From Aporrectodea caliginosa (taxonomy: Eukaryota > Annelida > Clitellata > Crassiclitellata > Lumbricidae): 64,000 nt of DNA. The notes under the pieces were generated by a model. It saw only the letters and a program-made list of their open reading frames with translations. It was not told the origin of the DNA and did not search any database. Within the stretch, counting starts at the first letter, position 1, and the number at the start of each line of letters is the position of its first letter. The stretch spans positions 238,501 to 302,500 of the forward strand of contig JACEVL010000147.1 in the NCBI GenBank assembly GCA_020284085.1, given 5' to 3'. The translations under genes were made by a program, and so were the position numbers. Below, piece by piece: positions 36,658-48,829 of the stretch.

Positions 36658-37600
36658 CAGTGATGGGCAAAATAGTTTTCAAAAGTATTTTGAAAATACA
36701 AAATAAAATAGGCCTACTTTTCAAAAGTATTTTGAAAATACTTTTACAAAATACTTTTCAAAAGTATTTTGAAAATACACAATAAAATAGTATTTTGAAA
36801 ATACTTTTGAAACTAGTTTTCAAAATACTTTTGCGAAATCAAAATTTTCTATTTTTATTGCTACTCACTAGTGTGTACCGCTACATCGCATTAGTGTGCT
36901 TGACAGTGATCTGTAGTTTCTAATGACTTGAAGCATTGATATAACTCTAATTGCAATTTAATTAATAGTAACTTCTATTGTGCCGGTGTCTAATGCACAA
37001 GGAATAGACCAATGGCACACCATAATCAAGCCGTAATCAGATCAATATCCAATAGATCAGTCCTTAACATTAAGACAGATAGTCAGCCTATGATGGTGGA
37101 TAAGCGATTTCAAAGAGACAATTTTTAAGTTGAGAACGAAATAAACACAAGCCACAGACACAGGAAGGGTTGTTCCAAAATGTAGGTCTGGCAATGGAAA
37201 AAGCTCATTCACCAAGAACAGTTCTTGATATAGGTATGCATAATGCAAAGAAAAAAAAGACCAAACAGAGAAAGAACCCTGGTATATATATCCTGATACA
37301 ACAAACTCACAAGAAGTTGATGTGGCCAGAATATGATTAATTAAGCATTTTTACATTAAAATAATAATTTCGGCAGACGTTTTGTAAGATATATTTATGA
37401 AAAGTAGCCTACTTTAGAAAAGTATTTTGGAAAGTATTTTGGAAAAGTATTTTGAATTTCTCCAAAATACTTTTTAAAACTATTTTGAAAATACTTTTAC
37501 AAAATACTTTTCAAAAGTATTTTGAAAATAGAAAATAAAATAGTATTTTCTATTTTGAAAATAGAAAAGTATTTTCAAAATAGAATTGTGCCCATCACTG
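36658..37600. mobile_element. hAT element with 8-bp duplication and AAAGTATTTTGAAAATA subterminal repeats
   Basis: Ends are CAGTGATGGGCAAAATAG and ATTGTGCCCATCACTG, flanked by exact AGTATGGT (36650-36657, 37601-37608). Both subterminal zones (36670-36840 and 37400-37585) are dense in AAAAGTATTTTGAAAATAC, itself nearly palindromic. No coding region. Inserted in LINE sequence. Confidence 0.9.
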
Positions 37601-37833
37601 AGTATGGTAACGTTTCCAGCTACATGTTGAAGGTCCTTTATTGGCTCCTCTCTGCCAGCGCATTGAGTACAGGGTAACTGCCCTGGTTTAGCGCTGTCAC
37701 CCGGGTCTCGCCCCATTTTATCTCCTTGAGCTCAGCTGTTTGATTTTGGGTGTCCCAGCCTCCCAGGGCGCCTGCTCCTACGCTCCGCAGAAAAAGGAGT
37801 TCTCCTGGTTCCGTTCGCTCGTACCACAACTAT

Positions 37834-38149
37834 CAGTGTTTAATCTAGACGTCTCTGGGGGGGGGGTAAAGTTCCCCCCCAGGATCGGGTTTTCCCAGAA
37901 AAATGAAAGAGATGAAATTTGTGCCTGAAGAAAAATTAAAGACATGTAATTTAGTAGAATATTGTCTTGGAAAACTCTCGATACTAACCCCCTCGAAAAT
38001 TATTCGTGGAAAAATTTTTCAACTCTTGTTCTTGGTAACACTCGTCACTACCCATCCCCCCCCGGTCGTCAACTCAACTTTTATAATAAGCTGGATACCC
38101 CCCAGAACCCTCAATCCCCCCGACAGCAAGGGGACTAGATTAAACACTG
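37834..38149. mobile_element. short TIR element with 9-bp flanking repeat
   Basis: Ends are CAGTGTTTAATCTAG and CTAGATTAAACACTG (exact inverse), flanked by CACAACTAT on both sides (37825-37833, 38150-38158). The interior is rich in C and G homopolymer runs. No coding capacity. Confidence 0.85.
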
Positions 38150-38516
38150 CACAACTATGCGGAATCGATCGAGTTCTTTGTGGTAGGTCCATGGCCAGAT
38201 ATCTGGAATAAGTTTAGTCTTCCTTTTGAGCTGCGTCTACACAATGGGACTTTGCCTGAAATTTTCCTCTCTAAACTTACAACTGTTCGTTTTGTGCGCG
38301 TTGGAGTCGGGACTGAGTCGCCTCTGAGTAGTTTCCTTGAAGGGGCGCTATATTAATTCCCGAATGAAACGATCTCTATCCCCCCATCGTGAAAAATAAT
38401 CCCGGGGGATTCACAGGTAGGCTATAAGGCTTTACTGACAAACGCGTAGGCCTATAATTGATAAATCCAGGCTGTCATCAAAATCCAAAACCAGAAATAG
38501 GTAAAGCAAATGACTC

Positions 38517-38835
38517 CAGTGGCGTAACGAGGGGGCAGGGGGCGGCCGCCCCCGGGCGCAGGACAGGGGGGCGCAAAATTAGGCTTTAGAAATTTAAAAA
38601 AAAAGAAATCAGGCAAGAATAGCTAAAAGAGTTAAAAAAGTAACTATTACGCACGAATCTGGCAGGGCGCGGGCGCCGGGGGCGCAAAACGAGGCTTCTG
38701 ACAATGTAACCCACTTTTTCATGAAAAAAGATGGAAAAGCAAAAAAAAAAAGGTCATCAGAATTTTTGCGGAATTAAGAAAAAAATTTCAGGAAATTCTT
38801 GCCCCCGGGCGCACGAACCCCTAGTTACGCCACTG
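38517..38835. mobile_element. hAT MITE, CAGTGGCGTAAC family, copy 3
   Basis: Ends are CAGTGGCGTAACGAGGGG and CTAGTTACGCCACTG, flanked by exact AATGACTC (38509-38516, 38836-38843). Same orientation and interior as copy 1. Confidence 0.92.
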
Positions 38836-38843
38836 AATGACTC

Positions 38844-39388
38844 TAAGTATTCTAAGCAAATCAAATCGAAATTAGGCCTACATTAGGAAGCGGCTTTCTT
38901 CCCCTTCTCCTAAGAGGATTTTTGGGGATAGACAGCATGACGTTGTCGGTGAAACATCTATCAAGATGTTTTCTCGTTTCTGAAGGAAGTTAACATTCAG
39001 CGTGGCAGAACAGGAAGCAATCTAAAAGGCAGAGAGACAGTTTCGTACAGCCCACATGAAGAGAAGCCCTTTTGCTGCTGGCAGGGAGGACCTTAACATG
39101 TAGGTTCCCCGGTGTGGTTAGGTGCCTTGAGTAGAGCTGACGCAATTGTCGGCCGAGAATTGCCGCTGTAGTATCATTTCCATCACCTTCTTGTCTGGAC
39201 TCTTCCATCTTCGAAGTTCGTGTCGTTTGTTTTATACACATTCATCGCATCAAGCCCTTCACGCAACTAATTATGCGAATGGACTAACTTTAAGGCATTG
39301 TTCAATCGGCGTGAGATTACAAGAGCACACAGAACACAAGAGCCTTGGAAGTTGGCTCGTTACCTAAAATGGCTTCAATTGCTTTGCC
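38844..39388. other. no gene recognised
   Basis: Mixed-composition sequence without recognisable exons or repeats. Confidence 0.35.
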
Positions 39389-40268
39389 CCCGGTCAATTC
39401 CCCCCCGGTCAATTCCCCCCGTCAATTCCCCCCGGTCAATTCCCCCCAGGTCAATTCCCCCCGGTCAATTCCCCCCTACATACATATATATAATAATTAT
39501 TATAAAATAATTACATATATTTTATATTATTATATAATTATATTATGTGTGCATATAAATTATATAATATATAATTAAATTAATATAATTAATTATATTA
39601 ATAGAAATAATATATATATTATAATTCAATTTATAATTAATAATATATATAATAACAATATAATTAAATTATTATTATATAATAATTATTGTAATTAATC
39701 AATAACAATATAATTAATTATTATAAAATTATATGATATTAATAATATTAATATATATTTTTATAGATTATTAAATATTAATATAATTATATAAATACCT
39801 ATGTATATGTGTATATATTATATTATATATATAATTTAATAATTATATATTATATAATAATTATATAATTATAATAATTAATATAATATATTAATATTAT
39901 ATATTATACATATAATTTTAATAAATAATTAATATATTTATTAGTGATATTAATTATTATTACATATTATATATTATTTTAATAATTATATTACTATAAT
40001 AATTAATAAATATTATTATAATTAATTATATTATAGTTATAATTAATTATATTAATTTAATTATATATTATATAATTTATATGCACAAATATAATTATAT
40101 AATAATATAAAATATATGTAATTATTTTATAATAATTATTATATATATGTATATAATAACAGATTATTAAGATAATAATACTTGACCGGGGGGAATTGAC
40201 CGGGGGGAATTGACCTGGGGGGGAATTGACCGGGGGGGAATTGACGGGGGGGAATTGACCGGGGGGGA
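39389..40268. repeat. long inverted repeat: GGTCAATTCCCCC minisatellite arms with AT-rich core
   Basis: The left arm (39389-39474) holds about six CCGGTCAATTCCCCC units; the right arm (40184-40268) holds the same unit inverted (GGGGGGAATTGACC). Inside these, about 140 bp at 39480-39625 and 40010-40160 are also near-exact inverse copies (both contain GTGCATATAAATTATATAAT in opposite orientations). The central part is almost pure A/T. No coding capacity. Confidence 0.85.
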
Positions 40269-40471
40269 CCTGGGGAATTGTCCGGAACCCGCTTTGCTTA
40301 TGTGTAGATAAGAAACGACCGATATCAAGCGCGAGCTACCAAGACATCCAATTAGCACCTTAGTCCCTTTTCATGACACTGAGAGAATTGAAGACAACGT
40401 ACATTACGTGAGCCTGCGAATCGGCTAACCTTTACACAATGTCACAACTTGCCTAGGAGTAGAGTCTTACT

Positions 40472-40558
40472 GTAGAGAGAGACAGAGAGACAGAGAGAGA
40501 CACACAGAGAGACACACAGAGAGACACACAGAGAGACACACAGAGACATAGACAGAGA
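40472..40558. repeat. (GAGACACACA)n-type simple repeat
   Basis: Purine-rich repeats of GAGAGACACACAGAGAGACA. Confidence 0.9.
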
Positions 40559-40599
40559 GCGCACTGATTTACTGTTTTCAGCTGCTCTCGTTCCCACGA

Positions 40600-42320
40600 G
40601 CGTAGGCCTATACATATATTGACCTAACCGACACTTCGTGGGATGTGGCGTGGACACTCCTGAGAATACAGGCGCCTGTAGCTAATGCCGCAGCGCAGAT
40701 TTAGACAAGCTTCACTATCCTGCATTATTTAGTATCTAATTTAAAAGTTTATTTTGGTTCGATTCCCAATGGCCAGAGAACAATGATGATGGTCGACAAA
40801 AGAATTCTCTCAGCCTCTGTTTGCTATAGATTTCTGAACACCACCGGAGACTCAATCACTATACGCCAACTTGTATTCATGGTATTCATAGCCTTGTTCT
40901 AATCTAGACGCTTATATTGCCAGCAATTGCCACTTGACAACGTTGCTGTATACAGCTGAGTAATTGGCTCGTTTCCGAGGTCTTTATGTAACAAACGGGA
41001 ATACGTTGTTGATGCATTGAGGGGGAATGCCCTCGTTGGTGGATTTAAGTAAGTAAGTAAGTAGCCTTCATTTGCATCTGATAAGCATACATTTCTACCT
41101 GACCTCTGTGCACTTCAAACGTACAGCTCACCAACCTCAGAAGTAAATGCGCTTTATTAACTGGAACTCACGTTAAAAACTAAGCCACACCATGTTAAAC
41201 CAATAGCCTACAAATCATGAATTGGTCTAAAAATGAACATTGAAGATATCTTCAGTTAAACCTTGCCACGAAGTGATCGTTAGATTTTTACCGTGTCTCA
41301 TTCACTCCTATTCGTCACCAAACCATCGCTCCCCGCCGCTGGTTATGTCATGGCCAGAATACTGAATTCTGTGAGACTGATTTATCGTTGGCTTTTCGAA
41401 TGCTATGAAGCCTCTTTCAAAGCAATGCCCACTCCCACAGCCACACCAATCACACCAATCACACCATTGCACATAGCTGTAAATTTCCGAACTCATTACC
41501 TGAATATCATCCTGAAACTGAGCTGTCACATATAGCAAATGATATACACGCAATTATATGAAGCATAGTGTATGCAATAAGATACACTGTATCCACAGGC
41601 CTACATATGGATTCAAAACAGAGTTGTATAGAAAAGACAGCTTCATAAAAAGATTCTGCGAAGTGGCGACATTCTGACCTCAAAAGAAGAAACGACGCGT
41701 GAAGACTGACTTTGGTCAACACCACATCAAAGAAAGAGGCGTTATTTATTAAGGCATCGTAAGTCGATATTATGCCAATCCCACCAGAAAACGAGAAAGA
41801 GAACGAGAGACAGACAGACACAGAGAGAGACAGAGACAGAGAACGAGGGACAGAGATAGACGCACACACACACACACACACACATAGACCGAGACGGAGA
41901 CAAACCAGGCTTTATGTAATGAAGAAAGAGCCAAATCCTGAGGTCGGGCGGGCGGGTCATGGTGTGCTGACCAGGTCAGCAGAGAACCGTTATTTGGCGT
42001 TTATATAGATTGGCTGCGGCTGTCAAAGCCATGCGCTTAAGACCCAGATTGTAACTCATCGGTCTCGTTGGCCTACTTTATTCTGACAGCTTATCCACTG
42101 GAGGAAATGTAAAGACAGAAGAAGACGAAATGGAACAGCTGGGCACGATTATATACGGTTGCTTGTATGTATATATGTATGCATGCATATGTGCTTGACT
42201 GTATGTAGTATGTATACATGTAAGCTTATAATACGTGTGTGCATTTTTATATGCATATACATATGTATATATTATGTATGTATGCACTATGAATGCATGT
42301 ATATATGTGTATGTTTGTTC
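40600..42320. other. no gene recognised; LINE tail and simple repeats
   Basis: About 41000-41070 is a retroelement 3' end with (GTAA)n tail. Short (GAGACA)n and (CA)n repeats lie at 41800-41890. The rest shows no exon. Confidence 0.4.
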
Positions 42321-42560
42321 ACGCGGTGGTGTATCGGTATGTTCTGTGCCTTAATTGTAACCGGAGGGTCGCAGGTTCGAATCTACCTGTAGCCACTGCC
42401 TGTAGAGACCTTGGACAAGTTGCTCACCCACAATATTATTATCTGTGAGGAAGGCAACGGGAAGCCACCTCACTCATCGCATCCCCTGGGTGGCATAAAA
42501 GCTAATGGATTTGCCTTCGGGCAGAGAACTCATCATCATCAGCATCATGCTTATATAGGT
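42321..42560 (+). mobile_element. tRNA-derived SINE
   Basis: The 5' part (GTTCACGCGGTGGTG, TGTATCGGTA, then GGTCGCAGGTTCGAATCTAC) has an A-box-like word and a good B box. It is followed by GACCTTGGACAAGTTGCTCA, a motif common after tRNA heads in SINEs. It ends in (ATC)n at about 42525-42550. The anticodon-stem region does not fold into a normal tRNA, so this is not a tRNA gene. Confidence 0.7.
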
Positions 42561-42669
42561 AAGCATGTGTGTATGCATGTATGTGTTTATGCATATATGT
42601 ATGTATATATGTATGCATGTATGTGTGCTTGTATTTATGTATTTATGCACGGATATATGAACGTATGAA

Positions 42670-44680
42670 TAAAACCACTTAATTTAGCGCCTTTATAGTG
42701 CTTCGCAAAGCTTTGCACACCCACATATGTCGTTGTATGCATATCGAATCAAAGGAAACTGTGCAGCGCTTTTCAAATATACATGTAGATGGCGGATTGG
42801 CGCTCAATAATTCTCTTATGGCTGCCATGTTAAAAGCACCAAAGCAGCGGATCAGGCTCAGAAAACTCGAAGCATCTTGTTGATCGAATCTGAGATACAC
42901 TTTGCCCTATCATTAGCCAGGAAAACAATAAAATCCTCAGAAACCCTTGTATGTCGACGGCGCTTTCTCTTTGTGCTTTCATCTCGCGAGTCCTACCTTC
43001 ATCGTAGAGTCACCTCACTTGACTTAGCTTTGATTTATGGTTGCAAATACTGCCTTTACAACGACGCTGAGTGCTCTGTGAAGGAGACAGGTATAGTGAC
43101 AGACATAGGTCTACAGAACAAGCATTAAGACAGATAGTCACAGATAGCCAAACTACTGATAGCCTACTATTATCACTATCAATAGCATTAAATAGGCTGT
43201 ATACGGGAAAGTTCCAAGTAGGATCTTGGGAATTATGGAAGCCATGGCAAGAAGAGGAAGACTGGGCACAGAGTGCAGCTGTGGCTCTAATCGAAGCTTA
43301 TTTCACTTCTATAGCATCGCTGTTACAATGTAGGCTATGTGTGGGCAGTAGTGATTCGAGGTAGACAGAGTTCGAGTCTCGAATGAATATTGCATATCGG
43401 GTTTTTTCAGAAGCCAATTTATACACTTTCTCGTGTGGGTGTGGTGACGTGGTTAACATGGGGCGCTCAGTCATAAGCTAGGAATATGTGGGCGTTTCTC
43501 CTGAATATCCGAAGAATCTATAGGTGTCTGTCATATCGAGAGAGATTCACACCTTTGCCAGAAATTGACAGAACAAGTCAATTCGTCTGCCTGCAACTCC
43601 ATCTGATAACTTGAGAACCCACCGGACATCAAATATGTTAACCGTTCACTCCAAAGGGGATCCTCTAATGCTACACGCCTAACCCCATTTATGCGGCGCC
43701 CGCAACGACCACTGCTATTATAGCACCCATACAAGTAGGCTACCAATCACGCCGTTTCCACGGATAGCCTAGGGCCTAAAAAATTTGAGCTACTTATGCG
43801 TTTCAGGTCTATGTTTCTATTCTCGATGCTTCTGACCAAACGATTTTACTGCAGGCCCCTAAATATCCCGACTGTTACTTTAGCCCAATTTTCGCTTATC
43901 TTGCAACGCCAGTGACAGTTGAGTAGGCCTACACGCCACGGCATATCCGTGTCCGGGACAAGCCATGATCGATGGAACATCACGGTAGACTATTGGCTAA
44001 AATTCAGACAAAATCCAGCATAAGCGCGAGAAAAACGTTTCAAAATCTGTCTGAAAAGCGAAAATAGACAAATATGCGTAAACATGTTTGACAGAAACCA
44101 GCAGAAACGACACTTCTGAGCCCTGGAATGCCAAATCACGTGTTTCCGGTTGACGGCCATAATGTTAACGATTGCAAACCCTTCCGTTCGCAACCGTTGA
44201 CTGCGGGACCCTGCAGTGCTAAGCTGGCGACTACATAAAGCTTCTTTATCACAGTCTGAAGCGGCACTGTTGTAGATTCTTATTATGCAAACAGTTGCTC
44301 CTTACTTGACACAACCGTCGGACCGATGTCGCTTGTTCAAGCTCAGTGAACGAAACCGATTTTCCATGGTTACATTCTCCCTATAGATTAAGCCCCAGTC
44401 TACTAAATTACAACGCGTGCGTACTGATAAAAACCAGCACGGGATGCCTACTGCATGCAATGGACACAGTTGCAAGAAAGCATATAAAATGCAGACACAG
44501 TAATTTATACGTCCACGCATAATTTTACATTAAATTTTGCATACGTACAAGTGCATGGATTAACCAATCGAGGAATTTAATATGCCATTCACCAGGGAGC
44601 AAGAAACGGAAAGTCTTCGCTAATCCTGCGACAGAATGTCGTAAGTGCTCAAGTTAAAGGTCAGTTGACACACCCACGCA
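42670..44680. other. no gene recognised
   Basis: No exon with recognisable protein similarity and no marked repeat. Isolated TAGGCCTA words occur (for example near 43923). Confidence 0.35.
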
Positions 44681-44682
44681 TG

Positions 44683-44829
<147 letters not shown>

Positions 44830-46620
44830 TTGAGCCTCCCTCTTGGCCACTGTGACTTTCCTTTCTCTCCCTTCTTCTCACTCATTGGTGGCTGCTTGCC
44901 TGTAGCTGCTTGTCTGTCTGTCTATCAGTATATGTCCGTCGTCGTCTCTCTGTCTCTCATACTATCTGTTTCTTTGTCCTTTCCTTTCTGTGTCTCTTGT
45001 TGCTGACGATGTAAAATATATATAAGATCAAAATATAATATTTGTTATACATGAAAACAGTTTTGAAGAGTTGTGTCTTGTAGCTTGCAGTCAAAACAAA
45101 ATGCCGACATAATAAGCTACATCCGGATTGTATTGATCGCGAACAAGAGAAGCAACTCAAACCGTTGTAGGCCTACTGGTGACAGAGATTCTGTTCCATG
45201 AAGATAACGGAGGCTCTGCCAATCAATGGAATTAATTATGGTGTCATTAGCGTTTATTTATTACCATTAGGAAATGAATGTGCAAATCATGTGCGAATTG
45301 CAGAGTTGGTCCGTAATTGGAAGTGGCCAGTTAGGCGTTTTAGTATATAGGCGTTACAAAGATTTAGGACAGAAACTGAATGCCAAGTAGCGATAAATTG
45401 ACCGACCTTAATTTGCCAACAAAGATCAGCCAGGACATTCAGAGGATATTATCAACCAGTGACACAAGAAGTAAGGACAATTGTAGGTCAAAATAAGCGT
45501 AACGGGCACTTGGGAGGCCAATGATGGAAGATATCTGAGAAGAGAGAAACTGAGGGAGGGTGGACGGAAGGAAGGAAGGAAGGAAGCAAGGACACAGTTT
45601 TCAAATGGATTAAGCCGGAGTGCGATTTGTAGGGAAGTCGCGGAAGGGAACTTCATTTGGTATCGATTATATCCAGAGTGAAGATACTTTCCTCATACAA
45701 TTGTTTTAAGGACTACGACACAGTTTTGACAGTGTGGAGGAGTGAGGACATCTGTCGGTTCGAGAAGTTTTGAAAGTGGAGCCATCGACAAAGGAAGATA
45801 ATAAAATGCTGACGAACCTTTCTTAGTCATGTGCCACTTTGACGACCGTTTCCAAGTCTAAGAAATTTATAAGAAGAGCGCTTGCAAGTGGAAAGGGCAT
45901 GGCTCCCCGCCACACTTTGCAGACGGCTTTTATTTGATTTCATGTCTAGAGTTTTATCCTTCGCTGCTGGTAATCATTAATGGCAGCCGGATTGTGATAG
46001 CACTTTTAATAAAAAAATACAATTATTCTGACAGTGGCAGAGGTTCGACTGTGATTATTCTTAGCCTGGCATTTGCTCTTATTACGTTTGACTTGTTAAT
46101 GGCATCACGTGGCTGCTTTGTTTGCATAAAATTAATGCGCATGATGTCTGTTGGACGACATCCTAGCGTCTTCTTGTGTGCTCTGAAATTACAATTGGCG
46201 GAAACAATTTTTCTCAACGATGGAAAGTCTTCACAGAAATGGTTTTAAACATCAATTTAGAGAGCCTTTTTAATCTGTGGCAATGGACATGTTTCGTTGA
46301 AATATGCTGACGCGGAGCGTTATTTGGAGCTAAGTGTGAGCCAATGCGCTCATTATTCTGTCATTATCCAGCTTAAATGGCGCCATTGAAAGCTCGGATT
46401 CTCGAGTCCCTGCCCTTTGACTGTAAAACTGTTAGGTGCAATTAGCGTGTTTGAAGCTTGATGCACGAAAGTGACGAAACCTTTTAGTCACGAAAGATTA
46501 GGCTACAAGCTTAGAAAGAGTCAATGTTCGCATAACTTAGTCTCTGAAACGTAAAAACAGAAGCCTTCAGTCTTATGAGTCGACTTTTCCAAGTAAAGAT
46601 AGGAATAATTGGAAACTTAA
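44830..46620. other. no gene recognised
   Basis: Contains a short (GGAA)n run near 45570. No exon or transposon end identified. Confidence 0.35.
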
Positions 46621-46624
46621 AAGA

Positions 46625-47275
46625 CGTGAAACCAAAAGAAGTAAAGCTAAGAAGAAGTAAAGCCAAATAAACAATAAAGTAAAAGGAATATAGCTTAAAA
46701 GAAGTGTGCCTTAGAGGAGGTAAAGTTGTAAGAAGTAAAGCTGTTATATAGCCTATATATAGCCTATATGCTGAAAATATATAGGCTAGAGCTTAACCTT
46801 TAAAAGACGAACTTCTACTAAAAGTAACTGGGAAACCAATGCAGCTAGTCGTTAAATGATAAAGAGATATAAAGCTTAGAAGAAGTAAAACATAAAAGAA
46901 GTAAACTTTCAAGAAGTAGAACTTATGCTAGATGAAGTAAAACTTAAAAGAAATAAAACATAAAAGAAGTAAAACATAAAAGAATAAAACTTAGGCTAGA
47001 TCAAGTAAAAATTAAGAAGTTAAACTTATAAAAAGTAAAACTTCACAGAAATGAAACTTAGAAGAAGTTAAACTCAAAAGAAGTAAATCTTAGAAGTTAA
47101 ACTTAGAAGAAGCAAAATTTTACAGAAGTAAATCTTAAAAATAGTAAAACTTAGAAGAAGTAAAATTAGAAGAAGTAAAACTTAGAAGACGTTAAACTTC
47201 GAAGACGTTAAACCTAGAAGAAGTTACACTTAGAAGAAGTAATACTCAAAAGAAATAAAACTAAAAGTAGTGCTC
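46625..47275 (+). repeat. degenerate GAAGTAAAACTTA array
   Basis: More than 20 loosely spaced copies of AGAAGTAAAACTTA and variants (GAAGTTAAACTTAGAAGAAG), unit about 15-21 bp and highly diverged. A TTAA-bounded micro-element interrupts it at 46793-46858. Confidence 0.75.
46793..46858. mobile_element. TTAA-bounded palindromic micro-element (copy 5)
   Basis: Opens TTAACCTTTTAAAAGACG, contains GGGAAACCAATGCAGC and ends GTCGTTAAATGATA. Its core is in the opposite orientation to copy 3. Flanked by degenerate array sequence on its right. Confidence 0.45.
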
Positions 47276-47771
47276 AGCAGAAGACTACGCGGAGAAAACG
47301 CTGTTAGATTCAGAGCAGAAAATCTGGCTGCGTCTGACGAATGGCTTCGTTCAGATTTATTTCCTTGGAGAAAATAGACGAATGTGATTTGTTCAGATAG
47401 CATTTCTAAACGTGTATGTCGACAATTCGCCTCGCCCTCTAAATGAGAAACACAGACACAGTCAACCAGCGTCAGCAGCAGGGCAGCATCGTTTGAGGAA
47501 TCGCGGCCGCAGATCGACGCATCAGAACGAACACATCCATCACGATCCGTTATCTAACTGTCGGAATATCACGTCAAGCGAATTCTCCATTTGCCATCCA
47601 TGCATCATCTGGCGCTGCAGGGCAAACCAGAGCTCGCTATTAAGACCTACAAACAGCAACCAGTCGCAAATCAACAACCCCAGAAAACAACATCAAGAAA
47701 TCTTCATTACAGTATCAGTAAATTTACTAATGGAGTTGAAATAGATGAAATTCTTCCAGTTTTCCACCGCG

Positions 47772-47986
47772 GTTGCTATTATTATTATTATGGCTTATTT
47801 ATGAAGCGGCATTAGTCCCTGTCTACTATCTAATGACAGCACCAATCGATGACGCTGAGCAATTATGAGTGAAGGACTTGCTCAATGTCCCTACACTTAG
47901 TACCTGTCTCAGAGGAGACTCGAATCCGTGCTCTTCGCATTACAAGGCAAGCGCTCTAACCAATTGGCTACCGTGTCCCGTATACA
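47772..47986 (-). mobile_element. tRNA-Thr-like SINE, full head
   Basis: Minus strand begins GGACACGGTAGCCAATTGG then TTAGAGCGCTTGCCTTGTAA, carries a TGT anticodon position and the B box CGGATTCGAGTC. It continues into the core GACATTGAGCAAGTCCTTCA shared with the SINEs at 13636 and 22618, and ends GCCGCTTCATAAATAAGCC plus (ATA)n. The acceptor stem and 3' part do not make a normal tRNA, so it is a SINE. Confidence 0.8.
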
Positions 47987-48054
47987 GTAACTGTTCTCAA
48001 CATTACATATAAATCACAGCCTAGGCATCCATCTAACTAGACTTACCTACCCAC

Positions 48055-48500
48055 TTCCATCCATCCATCCATCCATCCATCCATCTATCCATCCATCCAT
48101 CCATCCATCCATCCATCCATCCATCCATCCATCCATCCATCCATCCATCCATCCATCCATCCATCTATTTCTATCTGACTGCATTATCCATCTATCTTAT
48201 CCATCCATCCATCAATCTTATCATATCTGATCTATCATCTATAAGAATCCATCCTTATCATCTATCTATCTATCTCATCTATCCATCTATCCATCCATAT
48301 TACCGCGAGAGTAATCCCCATTATCGGTATCCTATCCATCCATTATCCGGTATCCATCCATCCATCCATTTATCCATCCATCCATCCATCCATCCATGTC
48401 ATCCATCCATCCATCCATCCATCCATCCATCCATCCATCCATCCATCCATCCATCCATCCATCCATCCATCATCACATCCATCCATCATCCATCCATCCA
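48055..48500. repeat. (CATC)n microsatellite tract, two long blocks
   Basis: Nearly pure CATC runs at about 48055-48165 and 48395-48470, with degenerate CATC/TATC sequence between and after. Confidence 0.95.
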
Positions 48501-48829
48501 TCGATTCTCTCATTACATCCATCCACCCGTCATTCCTCCCTCAATCCCTTCATCCCTCCATTCATCCATCCATCTGTCCGACCATCCATCTATAAATATA
48601 CATACATGACAATTATACGCACATATATAATACATATACATAGGCTACATACATGTACATGCATACATACATATAAGATCGCCAAGATCGCCTGATTAAA
48701 GCAGGAGATCTAGATAAAATTGTGGACTGCGTTGACATCATTAGGATAACAGACAATGACACTTGGACATGAGATTAGACGCAGCATACATGTATTCTGC
48801 AAGCCAGTCATGCAAAAGAATTAACTCAA

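Larger units (their letters stand above)
36222..38375 (+). mobile_element. LINE 3' portion broken by three DNA-element insertions
   Basis: LINE sequence is present at 36222-36242, 36544-36657, 37609-37833 and 38159-38375. Read across the insertion points it gives RLDYCSSLYSIP, then SYMLKVLYWL, then the end of an RT C terminus (ELRLHNGTLPEIFLSKLTT). The 3' end is GCCTCTGAGTAGTTTCCTTG and AGGGGCGCTATATTAA, the same tail family as the LINE at 48830-49470. Insertions are a hAT MITE (36243-36543), a hAT element (36658-37600) and a short TIR element (37834-38149). Confidence 0.8.

Noticed and set aside
42321..42400. tRNA gene
   Set aside because: Good B box but no consistent cloverleaf; followed by SINE core and ATC tail.
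45934..46248. 104-codon hydrophobic frame
   Set aside because: No family recognised, no transmembrane pattern of a known protein and no supporting context; likely chance.
47412..47744. 110-codon plus-strand frame
   Set aside because: No recognisable similarity; no splice or promoter evidence.
47920..47986. tRNA-Thr gene
   Set aside because: A- and B-box and a TGT anticodon position are present, but the acceptor stem does not pair and the sequence runs straight into a SINE body.
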